Shown: positions 1-6,438, numbered from the stretch's first letter. The stretch: DNA of 8,563 nt from Nitrosopumilales archaeon UBA218 (GCA_002499525.1 DAMC01000068.1:1-8563), one strand, 5' to 3'. Program-made: numbers and translations. The notes: generated by a model not told the origin, from the sequence alone.

Positions 1-86
1 ATAATCTTGTGAAGATTGTAGCTCCAATTCGTGACAAACTCCATATGGATGAAGAAACTAAAAACGCAATTAGAAATTCAGTCTAG
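1..86 (+). CDS. C-terminal end of an unidentified protein (partial)
   Basis: An open frame enters from the left edge and ends at TAG 84-86, giving 27 residues rich in Lys, Asp and Glu that end in AIRNSV. The piece looks helical and charged, but it is too short to assign to a family, and I do not recognise it. Support for a real gene is that the frame is open to the edge and its stop falls exactly on the stop of the convergent cobJ gene (shared CTAG at 83-86), an arrangement that recurs at other junctions in this window. The 5' part lies outside the window. Confidence 0.5.
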   Translation, partial: NLVKIVAPIRDKLHMDEETKNAIRNSV

Positions 87-871
87 TTTGTTTGAAGATT
101 ATATTTTGATGTATATCCTCTAGGATTTATCATGAGATTTCTGAAATTATAGGTAGAAGAATTTCCAATTATCACGGTACTTATCATGCCTAGTTTATCA
201 GCATGTGCTTCCATGTTTTCCAAATCAGTGATGACAACTGTTTGTGACTCTCTGTATGCCCCCTTGATGATGGCGACTGGCGTATTTGGCTTTCTGTATT
301 TCAACAAAAGTTTCCTTGTATCTTGTAGTTGGTGAATTCTTTTTTTACTGGATGGATTGTAAATAACAATCACATAATCGCCCTGCGCAGCTGCTTCAAC
401 TCTTTTCGTAATTATTTCCCATGGGACAAGTAAATCACTCATAGAGACTACAGCAAAATCCGTCATTAGTGGGGAACCGATTAATGATGCACAAGAATTC
501 AATGCAGACACTCCAGGAATAACTTCTACCTCAAGGCCACTTTTTGGATCCCATCCTGATTCGGCCAAAGTTTCATAAATCAAACCCGCCATTCCGTATA
601 TTCCAGGATCTCCACTACTTACTAGAGAAACAATTTTACCAGATTGTGCAAGTTCAATGCATTGTTTTGCACGCTCCACTTCCTGAGTCATCGCATATCT
701 GTGAATTTCTTTCCCTTGAATCATATCTTCTACTAGGCCAACATATGTGTCGTAACCAACAATTGTGTCGCTTTCCTCAATGACTTGTTTAGCACGAAAA
801 GTCATGTGGTCATGTGAGCCAGGTCCGACACCTACGATGTAGAGTTTTCCAGTCAAGTATTTTTTTTTCAA
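83..871 (-). CDS. cobJ/cbiH: Precorrin-3B / cobalt-precorrin-3 C17-methyltransferase
   Basis: SAM-dependent methyltransferase of corrin ring synthesis. It methylates C-17 and promotes ring contraction, giving (cobalt-)precorrin-4 on the way to cobalamin. Seen in the 262 residues: the N-terminal tetrapyrrole methylase loop GVGPG (14-18), SGDPGIYGMA (86-95), PGVSALNS (119-126), and the CobJ/CbiH-type stretches SDLLVPWE (145-152) and YNPSSKKR (171-178). The length is normal for a single-domain CbiH, with no fusion to CbiG or a nitrite-reductase-like domain. The start is TTG at 871, 11 nt after the stop of the upstream secreted-protein gene; a second TTG at codon 6 also precedes the SAM motif, so the exact start is uncertain. 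No clear Shine-Dalgarno is visible. The short gap suggests cotranscription with the gene before it, although the two show no functional link. Whether it acts on the cobalt-loaded (anaerobic) or metal-free substrate cannot be read from this gene alone; the anaerobic type is more usual in archaea. Confidence 0.93.
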   Translation of the reverse strand: MKKKYLTGKLYIVGVGPGSHDHMTFRAKQVIEESDTIVGYDTYVGLVEDMIQGKEIHRYAMTQEVERAKQCIELAQSGKIVSLVSSGDPGIYGMAGLIYETLAESGWDPKSGLEVEVIPGVSALNSCASLIGSPLMTDFAVVSMSDLLVPWEIITKRVEAAAQGDYVIVIYNPSSKKRIHQLQDTRKLLLKYRKPNTPVAIIKGAYRESQTVVITDLENMEAHADKLGMISTVIIGNSSTYNFRNLMINPRGYTSKYNLQTN

Positions 872-882
872 GAACTGCTAAT

Positions 883-2310
883 TTATCCGTTATTGGATTT
901 CGGAGATTCAATGACTGTGCAATCAACTAGGTGATCTTCACTTAATGGTCTTGCTAGAGTAACAAAAACAGAACCGTCTGATTTTTTAGATTCAATATCT
1001 GCAATACTTTCTAGTGGTTTTGCAGAATTATCGTTTTTCCATTCTACTATGAATACTCTACAAAGAGGAAAATATCTCTCATCAAGTGCAGTATTAATTA
1101 TGTTAGGCTGAAATCCTAATTCACCATTTCCTATTATTCCGTTCTTGAATTGGTAAATTTCAGATATGAAATTTGATGTTGCAGAATTTGCTAGAGCACC
1201 GGCAAATGGTACATTGATTAAGTTTGCCGGACCTCTCGGTGTAGCTGCTGGAATAATGTAGTAGGTTGTACGACCGTCTGGACCCCAAGCTCTATGTGCA
1301 ACAAAAGTTACCTTTTTAGAAATTTTATCAATTTGTAATATTTGAGTTGAATCCAAAGAATCAGTCTTGTTAGAAGTAAGCATCTGTCCCCCAGGCCAAA
1401 TTATTTGTGGAGTATTGAGTACAACATTAGTTCTTACTAACTTTATCCGATAATCCTTTTCTGCTCTAAGGATCTCTTCCATAGATTGTAACTCTTGTGG
1501 TTTCTGACCTGATTTCCATGATACTATTGCCATACTTGCAAATGGAGTATACTGATCTTTAGAAGGCGAGGTTCCAAAGACCTCATCTTGAAAACCATAG
1601 AAGCCTTTTCCTTTTATTCCATTTACAAATACGAATATTGTGTTTTGTGAAGAATTAGTCAACCATCGCATCTTTGGAGCATATTTGACATTCCATCCGT
1701 TTTTTTGAGTTAGCTTATCAGCGAGTGTTTTATTGCTCACATCAGTAACGATGTAATTTACAATTCCCTTATCAAAAAATCCAGAATTCATCGGTATTGA
1801 AATAGGAATGTTTTGATCAACTAATCTGATCTCTGGATTTGTTACATGTGTAGTCTGTGATACAAAATCTATAGGTTGTCCACGAACCCAAGCATCAATA
1901 CTAGCCGTAACAACAAACGGATTATTGCTTTTGAATGCAATAGCAGTTCCGGTATAGGCTAGTGTGGCAGAACTTGTTGCATCCGATTCTGTAACTGCGT
2001 AGATATTGTTGCCATCAACAGTCCATGTTGGCTGTCCTTTAGATTCCTGTTTGGTGATTTGATGTAATATCATCATCTTAACTGGGGAATTTGAGACAAA
2101 TGAAAGGGAGCCTGTATAGATGCTGTCCTTATTCGGTGGTAAAACCAATGTTAATTGGCCATTCTTTGAGCCAGGATCCGTATAGGAAGTAAAAGTCTTT
2201 GTAAAATGAATTTTGGTTAATGGTTTTGCAGCGGCAATTTGTTCTGTTATTAAAAATGAAAATGCCAGAACTGTAATTATCAGAATTGTAAAAACGATAA
2301 ATTTTTTCAC
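883..2310 (-). CDS. Secreted protein with two DUF7482-like domains
   Basis: Exported protein of unknown function, 475 residues. Residues 1-29 form a signal peptide or N-terminal anchor: KK, then a long hydrophobic run, then AAA before KPLTK. The region 35-160 is rich in beta strands and Ser/Thr. Two related copies follow, about 178-308 and 333-468. Aligned landmarks are GIKGKGFYGFQDEVF (231-245) with GIIGNGELGFQPNII (391-405), YTPFASMAIVSWK (254-266) with YFPLCRVFIVEWK (413-425), ELQSMEEI (273-280) with LESIADIE (433-440), and a closing VVLNTPQIIWPGG against LVDCTVIES. From memory this matches the domain called DUF7482, found in exported archaeal and bacterial proteins, sometimes with cupredoxins; that label is unsearched. 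The only cysteines are C417 and C464, both in copy 2, and could pair outside the cell. The start is GTG at 2310, 27 nt after the aspartate kinase stop. It probably acts at or outside the membrane. Confidence 0.85.
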   Translation of the reverse strand: MKKFIVFTILIITVLAFSFLITEQIAAAKPLTKIHFTKTFTSYTDPGSKNGQLTLVLPPNKDSIYTGSLSFVSNSPVKMMILHQITKQESKGQPTWTVDGNNIYAVTESDATSSATLAYTGTAIAFKSNNPFVVTASIDAWVRGQPIDFVSQTTHVTNPEIRLVDQNIPISIPMNSGFFDKGIVNYIVTDVSNKTLADKLTQKNGWNVKYAPKMRWLTNSSQNTIFVFVNGIKGKGFYGFQDEVFGTSPSKDQYTPFASMAIVSWKSGQKPQELQSMEEILRAEKDYRIKLVRTNVVLNTPQIIWPGGQMLTSNKTDSLDSTQILQIDKISKKVTFVAHRAWGPDGRTTYYIIPAATPRGPANLINVPFAGALANSATSNFISEIYQFKNGIIGNGELGFQPNIINTALDERYFPLCRVFIVEWKNDNSAKPLESIADIESKKSDGSVFVTLARPLSEDHLVDCTVIESPKSNNG

Positions 2311-2333
2311 TATTAAAACAATTACTCCGTATT

Positions 2334-2340
2334 GTTTTTA
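2334..2340 (-). promoter_or_regulatory. Weak TATA-like box before the secreted-protein gene
   Basis: Read on the minus strand this is TAAAAAC, overlapping the aspartate kinase stop codon and centred about 27 nt before the GTG start. The spacing would suit a leaderless transcript beginning at the start codon. In an AT-rich genome such a match is weak evidence, and readthrough from the upstream gene is equally possible. Confidence 0.3.
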
Positions 2341-3741
2341 GTTTTCTCCTGAAAGCTTGAATTCATCGTGTAGGGCTTGTACTGCTGCTCCACAGTCAGA
2401 ATCTTTAACCACAAATGCTAGATTCAGCTCAGAAGAACCCTGAGCGATCATCATCACGTTTGTCTTTTTCTTTGCGACAGAACCGAAAACACGAGATGCC
2501 ACTCCTACAGTTCCCCTCATTCCAGAACCAATCAAAGCAATAATTGACACATCTGTAGTAACATCAATCTTTTTGATTATCTTTCCAAGCAAATCCATCT
2601 CCAAAATATTTACTGCCTTATCCAGATCATGCTTCTTTACAACAATTGAAATACTAGACTCAGAAGGACTCTGAGAAATCATCATTATGTTAATGCCTGC
2701 ACGAGCAAGTGTTGTGAAAATCGTTGCAGCAGTTCCAGGAGCTCCGACCATACTTCCTCCACGCATATCGATTAGACCATTATGTCGGATTACAGAAACG
2801 CACTTGACAGTCTTGTTTGTCTTCTCATCTGGATTTGCGGTGACTAATGTGCCTGGATTATTAACATTGAATGTATTTCTGATCCTCATTGGAATTTTCT
2901 TTGAAAGCAAAGGCTCAAAGGATCTTGGGTGTATTTGTTTTGCACCAAAAAGAGCCATTTCCATTGCCTCTACGTAAGATACTTCGGGAATGACTCTGGC
3001 ATTAGTGACCATCTTTGGATCTGCACTCATCAAACCGTCAACATCACTCATCAACCATACTTCATCTGCCTTAACACATGAAGCAATAATCGTTGCAGTA
3101 TAATCAGAACCACCTCTTCCAAATGTTGTCACATGACCATGCTGGTCTGCACCTGCAAAACCACCAATCACTGGAATGAATTTTTTCGATAGTAGTGGTT
3201 CTAGATTTGTTGAAACTCGCAGTCGGGTAGTATCCATTAATGGTTTTGACTGCCCAAAATTAGAATCTGTGACAATTCCAGCTTCTTTTCCTGTTAGAGC
3301 AATAGATTTTGTTTTTAGATCTAGTATTGCAAATGAAATAATTTCTATCGAGAGTCTTTCACCAAATGAGATTAGATAATCCAAAGATTGGGGTGTAACT
3401 TCACCTAACAAAACCATCCCATGAATTAATCCATTCAATTCTTCCAGTATTGAATCCAGTTTTTCAAATAATTTTTTTCGTATTAATGAATTTGAGATTG
3501 TCTCTTTTGCAATCTGCTTATGCTGTTTAGCTAAATTTGATAATACAGAATCCACTTGCTTTCGATTTTCTTTTTTTATGGATTGAGAGATTTCTAATAA
3601 CTCATCAGTAGTATCATTTATGGCAGAACATACTATGACAACTTGATTCTTCTTGGACAAGTTCTGGACGAATTTTGCAACACCTTTGATATGTTTTGAA
3701 GATGCAAGTGAAGTTCCTCCAAACTTTACTACCAGTCTCAT
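2338..3741 (-). CDS. lysC: Aspartate kinase with two ACT domains
   Basis: Phosphorylates L-aspartate with ATP to 4-aspartyl phosphate, the first step toward lysine, threonine, methionine and isoleucine; cytoplasmic. Seen in the 467 residues: amino acid kinase domain about 1-300 with KFGGTS (6-11), SFGERLS (125-131), and TTFGRGGSDYTA (205-216), followed by DVDGLMSADPK (233-243). Two ACT domains follow, about 316-380 and 395-460, each with the repeated pattern NIMMISQSPSES (351-362) or NVMMIAQGSSEL (428-439). ACT domains in this family bind end-product amino acids, so feedback inhibition is likely; which amino acid is not visible. No homoserine dehydrogenase fusion is present. The start is ATG at 3741, 33 nt after the PCNA stop. 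A GGGAG at 3755-3751 lies 9 nt before it, and a TATA-like box about 27 nt before it. Confidence 0.96.
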   Translation of the reverse strand: MRLVVKFGGTSLASSKHIKGVAKFVQNLSKKNQVVIVCSAINDTTDELLEISQSIKKENRKQVDSVLSNLAKQHKQIAKETISNSLIRKKLFEKLDSILEELNGLIHGMVLLGEVTPQSLDYLISFGERLSIEIISFAILDLKTKSIALTGKEAGIVTDSNFGQSKPLMDTTRLRVSTNLEPLLSKKFIPVIGGFAGADQHGHVTTFGRGGSDYTATIIASCVKADEVWLMSDVDGLMSADPKMVTNARVIPEVSYVEAMEMALFGAKQIHPRSFEPLLSKKIPMRIRNTFNVNNPGTLVTANPDEKTNKTVKCVSVIRHNGLIDMRGGSMVGAPGTAATIFTTLARAGINIMMISQSPSESSISIVVKKHDLDKAVNILEMDLLGKIIKKIDVTTDVSIIALIGSGMRGTVGVASRVFGSVAKKKTNVMMIAQGSSELNLAFVVKDSDCGAAVQALHDEFKLSGEN

Positions 3742-3750
3742 TGGATTTCT

Positions 3751-3755
3751 CTCCC
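3751..3755 (-). promoter_or_regulatory. Possible Shine-Dalgarno of aspartate kinase
   Basis: On the minus strand this reads GGGAG, 9 nt before the ATG at 3741, and matches part of the archaeal GGAGG consensus. It supports the chosen start. It would be used only if the transcript begins upstream, for example by readthrough from pcn. A TATA-like box at 3765-3771 argues for the alternative of a leaderless message. Confidence 0.45.
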
Positions 3756-3764
3756 AAAATGACT

Positions 3765-3771
3765 TTTTATG
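3765..3771 (-). promoter_or_regulatory. Weak TATA-like box before aspartate kinase
   Basis: The minus strand reads CATAAAA within an A-rich stretch, centred about 27 nt before the start codon, in the 33-nt gap after pcn. The position is right for an archaeal core promoter of a leaderless transcript. Composition alone could produce it. Confidence 0.35.
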
Positions 3772-3774
3772 CTT

Positions 3775-4518
3775 TTAACTTTCTACTCGTGGGGCTAAGT
3801 AAAAGTGAATTCTGCCCATGTTTGCCACTTTGAATTCAATACGAAGTGGCTTGGCCGAAGAATATTCACAAATAATAACACCGGTCGTCGAGCCTACTGC
3901 TTTGACTATCGGATTGAGATATTCTAGGCTATACGTGCCAGCCGATTCAACCTTTGCCGAAATTTCAGAGAGTTCATCAGTTTGCTTTTGCAGCGATATT
4001 AACACCTCTCCAGAATCTCCTTTTCCAGAAAACTCTGATTTGGAATCATCAGTTTTGATTGTAAGATAATCTGAGACTACTTGGACATCTCCTAAGATTT
4101 TATCAAACAACGTATTAGCAAGGCCAATCTTGGCATCATATGGTATTTTTGGTAATGGTGTATCAGTGGCCGAGCTTTCAATTAATCGCATTTTATACTG
4201 CTTATTTTTACCAATTATGATCAACAACATACTATCTTCAATGCTAATCTGAATTGATTCTGTCTTGTCCGCCCTTTTGATTAGCTTGGAAAACTCGTCA
4301 ATTCGAACTCCAAATTTTATTGGACCATCACATTCGTATTTCTCAAATGCAGAATTTGGCCAAGAGATATCAATTAGCGCAACATGTGAGGGATCCATTC
4401 CACGAAAACTAATTCCTTCAACAGTTGCTTCAAACGTCGCCTCTTCAACAAGAGTTGAGATTGCAGAAAGAATTGCTTTCCATTCATCAGATCCACTTGT
4501 CTTTGCAGAAAACACCAT
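3775..4518 (-). CDS. pcn: DNA polymerase sliding clamp (PCNA)
   Basis: Ring-forming sliding clamp that tethers DNA polymerase, FEN1, ligase and other PIP-box proteins to DNA. The 247 residues are the standard length for two PCNA folds. Visible signatures are GMDPSHVALI (40-49), the interdomain connecting loop around PLPKIPYDAK (121-130), PLRIEF (224-229), and the C-terminal FYLAPRVES, whose tail lies near the partner-binding pocket. Only one clamp gene is seen here; as in most archaea outside the Crenarchaeota, a homotrimer is expected, though other copies elsewhere cannot be excluded. The start is ATG at 4518, 39 nt after the tfs stop. It sits between tfs and aspartate kinase on the same strand, so it may be served both by readthrough from rpoL-tfs and by its own weak TATA-like box. 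Confidence 0.97.
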   Translation of the reverse strand: MVFSAKTSGSDEWKAILSAISTLVEEATFEATVEGISFRGMDPSHVALIDISWPNSAFEKYECDGPIKFGVRIDEFSKLIKRADKTESIQISIEDSMLLIIIGKNKQYKMRLIESSATDTPLPKIPYDAKIGLANTLFDKILGDVQVVSDYLTIKTDDSKSEFSGKGDSGEVLISLQKQTDELSEISAKVESAGTYSLEYLNPIVKAVGSTTGVIICEYSSAKPLRIEFKVANMGRIHFYLAPRVES

Positions 4519-4541
4519 TTAGCTATCTCTCTTACGCTTCC

Positions 4542-4548
4542 AGTTAAA
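4542..4548 (-). promoter_or_regulatory. Possible internal promoter of pcn (TATA-like)
   Basis: The minus strand reads TTTAACT, preceded by an A-rich run resembling a BRE (AAAAAATAACC), centred about 27 nt before the pcn ATG. The position suits a leaderless start at or next to the A of ATG. The match to a strong TATA box is only fair. Confidence 0.35.
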
Positions 4549-4557
4549 GGTTATTTT

Positions 4558-4854
4558 TTATGAATAGTCGCGCCAAGTATGAGAGCATTTTACACATCTA
4601 TAAAACTGAGTAGTAGGCTCATCTGCAGATCTTGTCTGTAACATCCACCAAACTGCTTGATCATGACCGCACTTTTCACATTCCTTTTTGATTGTTGGTA
4701 GTGTTTCTTTTTCATCATTTTCATCGAACACTGTAAAGGATTTGTCTAATTCTGAAGTTGATTTCTTTATTTCAACTTTTGAAACCTCAGAATAACCACA
4801 TTTAGTGCATGAACCTTTCTTTAATCGCAGATTGCACTTGGGGCAAAATTGCAT
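4558..4854 (-). CDS. tfs: Transcript cleavage factor TFS (TFIIS/RPB9-like)
   Basis: Archaeal transcription factor S. It enters the secondary channel of RNA polymerase and stimulates cleavage of the nascent RNA, rescuing backtracked complexes. The 98 residues hold two zinc ribbons: an N-terminal RPB9-like one with C4, C7, C16 and C19, and a C-terminal TFIIS-like one with C59, C62, C87 and C90. QTRSADEPTT (73-82) is the TFIIS hairpin signature, with the acidic pair D78-E79 that positions catalytic metal, so this looks like an active cleavage factor and not an RPB9-type subunit lacking the acids. The linker 30-55 is charged and probably flexible. The ATG directly follows the rpoL TAG, and AGGTG lies 5 nt upstream, so translation is likely coupled to rpoL. 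It is sometimes annotated rpoM. Confidence 0.95.
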   Translation of the reverse strand: MQFCPKCNLRLKKGSCTKCGYSEVSKVEIKKSTSELDKSFTVFDENDEKETLPTIKKECEKCGHDQAVWWMLQTRSADEPTTQFYRCVKCSHTWRDYS

Positions 4855-5136
4855 CTAGACACCTTTAATTTTAGAGTGGATTAGTTGTTTTAGTTCTTGG
4901 GCTGATTCAATTGCTGCCTTGGTAGCCTTTTCGACCTCTTTTAGCGGGCTTCCTTTGGAAGAATTAATTCGCATTCTGTACTCAGCAGTCAACGGATGTC
5001 TGAGAATAACACCAGCAAAGTCAACTTGACTTTCCTTTAGTAATTCATGCTGGACTATATAGAGAGTCCCTATGTCTGTACCTTTCAAAGACAACTCAGT
5101 CTCCTTAGCGGAAGACTTGACTACTTGCACATTCAT
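4855..5136 (-). CDS. rpoL: DNA-directed RNA polymerase subunit L (Rpo11)
   Basis: Small assembly subunit of archaeal RNA polymerase, counterpart of eukaryotic RPB11/AC19 and of one bacterial alpha N-terminal domain. It pairs with Rpo3 (RpoD) in the assembly platform. With the start at 5136 the protein has 93 residues, the usual size, and shows the family core GTLYIVQHELLKESQVDFAG (23-42) then HPL (47-49), followed by a helical tail (64-90). The frame is open further to an ATG at 5223, which would add 29 residues, but that extension is hydrophobic, lacks family features and would overlap the divergent gene at 5180. A TATA box at 5162-5168 centred about 29 nt before 5136 also favours the short form. 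It is the first gene of the minus-strand series and abuts tfs. Confidence 0.93.
   Translation of the reverse strand: MNVQVVKSSAKETELSLKGTDIGTLYIVQHELLKESQVDFAGVILRHPLTAEYRMRINSSKGSPLKEVEKATKAAIESAQELKQLIHSKIKGV
4860..4864 (-). promoter_or_regulatory. Shine-Dalgarno of tfs inside rpoL
   Basis: The minus strand reads AGGTG, a five-base match to the archaeal GGAGGUGAU ribosome-binding consensus, placed within the last codons of rpoL and 5 nt before the tfs ATG. It fits an internal cistron of a polycistronic message, in contrast to the leaderless look of the first gene, and confirms the tfs start. Confidence 0.65.
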
Positions 5137-5161
5137 TCTATCGGAAAACCACTTATTGTGG

Positions 5162-5168
5162 ATATAAA
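5162..5168 (-). promoter_or_regulatory. TATA box of the rpoL-tfs unit
   Basis: The minus strand reads TTTATAT, close to the archaeal TATA consensus, centred about 29 nt before the rpoL ATG at 5136. Transcription would begin within a few bases of the start codon. The box lies in the 43-nt divergent gap shared with the gene at 5180. It is only about 15 nt before that gene's ATG, so it cannot serve both in the standard geometry. A short inverted repeat, CCAC-5 nt-GTGG (5149-5161), lies just on its rpoL side. Confidence 0.65.
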
Positions 5169-5179
5169 TCATCGTCAGT

Positions 5180-5713
5180 ATGGGAAGCACAACACTATCT
5201 GAAATAATACTAAATCCGGACAAGCCGGAATATGCCCAATCGGATGATATTACAATTATGGTATCGTTTAAGATTCAGGGCGAACTGCGTGACGCATTAA
5301 ACGAAAAAAATTGGACTGAATCCTATAACAAATACGATAACCTATTCAAACTAAAATATGGAATCAAAGCAACGAGCGGAGGATTTAGGAAAAAGGAACT
5401 CAAAGATATCGATACATATCGTAAGGCATCATTTTTCTGGACACGTAATCCAAAACTTGTAAATCCTATGAAGGAAAAGCGGGTCTGGGTACAGGTAGCA
5501 AAAAACTTTGAACCTTTTATCAAACTGACCGAAGAAGAAGTAAAGGCTGAATTATTTGATTTTAATGAAAAAGTCACATTCAAAGCATCTGAGATAGGTT
5601 CCGGCAAACATAAGATAAGTGTGGATGTATGGTCTTCTTGGCAAAAACATCTATGGACTGACTCTGGCGATGTTAAAGGCTCTTCCAAAGAAATTGAAAT
5701 TACCGTCAATTAA
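5180..5713 (+). CDS. Unknown soluble protein, Ig-like beta-sandwich appearance
   Basis: I do not recognise this 177-residue protein. No signal peptide or membrane segment is visible, so it is probably cytoplasmic. The N-terminus, LNPDKPEYAQSDDITIMVSF (11-30), resembles the first strands of Ig-like or CARDB-type sandwiches (Pro-rich strand, then an acidic turn before alternating hydrophobics). The C-terminus has a matching pattern: GKHKISVDVW (142-151), a loop, then KEIEITV (170-176). Between them about residues 35-110 are Lys/Asp/Tyr-rich and likely form an insertion. Six tryptophans (45, 87, 103, 151, 154, 159) are notable. There is no cysteine. The ATG at 5180 is the only plausible start near the 5' end, as an in-frame TAA lies at 5165-5167. 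The gene is divergent from rpoL and followed 32 nt later by the 50-residue gene. It could be a binding or scaffold domain; no catalytic motif is seen. Confidence 0.8.
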   Translation: MGSTTLSEIILNPDKPEYAQSDDITIMVSFKIQGELRDALNEKNWTESYNKYDNLFKLKYGIKATSGGFRKKELKDIDTYRKASFFWTRNPKLVNPMKEKRVWVQVAKNFEPFIKLTEEEVKAELFDFNEKVTFKASEIGSGKHKISVDVWSSWQKHLWTDSGDVKGSSKEIEITVN

Positions 5714-5717
5714 AAAA

Positions 5718-5724
5718 TTATAAA
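5718..5724 (+). promoter_or_regulatory. TATA box of the 50-residue gene
   Basis: TTATAAA, preceded by an A-rich run, lies in the 32-nt gap after the 177-residue gene and is centred 25 nt before the ATG at 5746. This is the geometry of a leaderless archaeal promoter and suggests the small gene is transcribed on its own, perhaps in addition to readthrough. Confidence 0.55.
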
Positions 5725-5745
5725 CTACAAAAAATTTGCTAAACT

Positions 5746-5898
5746 ATGGCAAAATACGATGGACTACTAGGTCAACCAGTTTTAGAAATTGAAGAACCTG
5801 ATGCAGAGGGAGGAGTGACTTTGATCTTTAAAGACAACAGATTTCTATTTGTAAAAATCGTTGACGGAAAATTGGACACAATATCTATCCCTGAATAA
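5746..5898 (+). CDS. Small conserved-looking protein, 50 residues, unknown function
   Basis: ATG at 5746 to TAA at 5896-5898, 50 residues, a size often missed by gene callers. The sequence begins MAKYDGLLGQPVLEIEEPD and continues with two probable beta strands, VTLIFKDNRFLFVKIV (24-39) and KLDTISIP (42-49). It is acidic, has no cysteine, tryptophan or membrane segment, and looks like a compact beta fold instead of random frame: strands alternate hydrophobic and polar residues with GG and DG turns. Support for a real gene comes from the TATA box 25 nt upstream and from a stop codon abutting the stop of the convergent phosphatase gene, which leaves no unused space. I know no function for it. 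It may be coexpressed with the upstream 177-residue protein. Confidence 0.7.
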   Translation: MAKYDGLLGQPVLEIEEPDAEGGVTLIFKDNRFLFVKIVDGKLDTISIPE

Positions 5899-6396
5899 TC
5901 ATTTAGATTTTAGAAATTTTTCATAGCTTGACACTGCTATTTCCTGTGACGTTGATTGAATAGAACCAGGCCTTTCACTTCTAACAAGTTCTATCGCTTC
6001 TTTTGCAGACATGTTCTCGTATTTGATTAAATAACTTGCAAGTATTGTACCGGTTCTACCAATCCCAGCTGCACAATGCACCATCACAGGCTCTCCATTT
6101 TTTATTCTCTGCGCAATGAAATCAACGGTGGAATCTATCTTGTCTATGTCAGGCGCAGTGAGATCTTCTGTTGGCACATGCAGATATTGAATTCCATCAA
6201 CCCACGATTGTGGAAGCCCATATTCAGTCATAGTTACAATTGATTTGACGCCTTGTGCTCTAATCCAATTAATCTCTTCTAAAGTGGTTGGCATTCCAGA
6301 GCCAGCGAGTCTGTCACTGAGTAGCCAAGAAAAATTTGTAGGTCTTTTTGTTATCTTACCATGAATTTTTCTCCACAGGTTTCCGGGTTTACTCAT
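5899..6396 (-). CDS. Dual-specificity protein phosphatase
   Basis: Cysteine-based phosphatase of the DSP/PTP superfamily, expected to remove phosphate from Tyr and Ser/Thr; the true substrate is unknown and could be a non-protein molecule such as an RNA 5' phosphate or inositide. The 165 residues carry the P-loop HCAAGIGRTG (107-116) with nucleophile C108 and R114. The acid loop is probably PTED (75-78), with D78 as candidate general acid. GSGMPTT (32-38) and GVKSIVTMTE (49-58) match the N-terminal part of small DUSP23-like enzymes. No targeting sequence is seen, so it is cytoplasmic. The ATG at 6396 has a TATA-like box about 25 nt upstream. The gene is divergent from the radical SAM gene (72-nt gap) and its TGA directly abuts the TAA of the 50-residue gene. 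Confidence 0.92.
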   Translation of the reverse strand: MSKPGNLWRKIHGKITKRPTNFSWLLSDRLAGSGMPTTLEEINWIRAQGVKSIVTMTEYGLPQSWVDGIQYLHVPTEDLTAPDIDKIDSTVDFIAQRIKNGEPVMVHCAAGIGRTGTILASYLIKYENMSAKEAIELVRSERPGSIQSTSQEIAVSSYEKFLKSK

Positions 6397-6416
6397 ATCT
6401 GTGTTTTAAAATAATC

Positions 6417-6424
6417 AATATTTA
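6417..6424 (-). promoter_or_regulatory. TATA-like box of the phosphatase gene
   Basis: The minus strand reads TAAATATT, centred about 25 nt before the ATG at 6396, so a leaderless message is expected. It is separate from the radical SAM gene's own box 15 nt away on the other strand. Confidence 0.5.
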
Positions 6425-6438
6425 GAGACTCAGATTTG

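Noticed and set aside
859..868. Homopolymer run of T on the plus strand
   Set aside because: It encodes the Lys codons at the cobJ N-terminus. It could make the start prone to slippage but gives no evidence of a terminator or frameshift.
5162..5179. Use of the 5162-5168 TATA box for the plus-strand gene at 5180
   Set aside because: The centre is only about 15 nt from the ATG, so standard initiation would fall inside the gene. An in-frame TAA at 5165-5167 rules out an earlier start, and no other start codon lies between it and 5180; that gene's promoter remains unidentified.
5137..5223. 29-residue N-terminal extension of RpoL from an ATG at 5223
   Set aside because: It is hydrophobic and unlike the family, overlaps the divergent gene at 5180, and would place the start upstream of the good TATA box at 5162-5168. 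The 93-residue form has the usual length.
5323..5709. Antisense open frame of 128 residues under the 177-residue gene
   Set aside because: It is serine- and phenylalanine-rich with no recognisable motif and runs antisense to a more protein-like frame that has a plausible start and a neighbouring gene in the same direction. It reads as a shadow frame.
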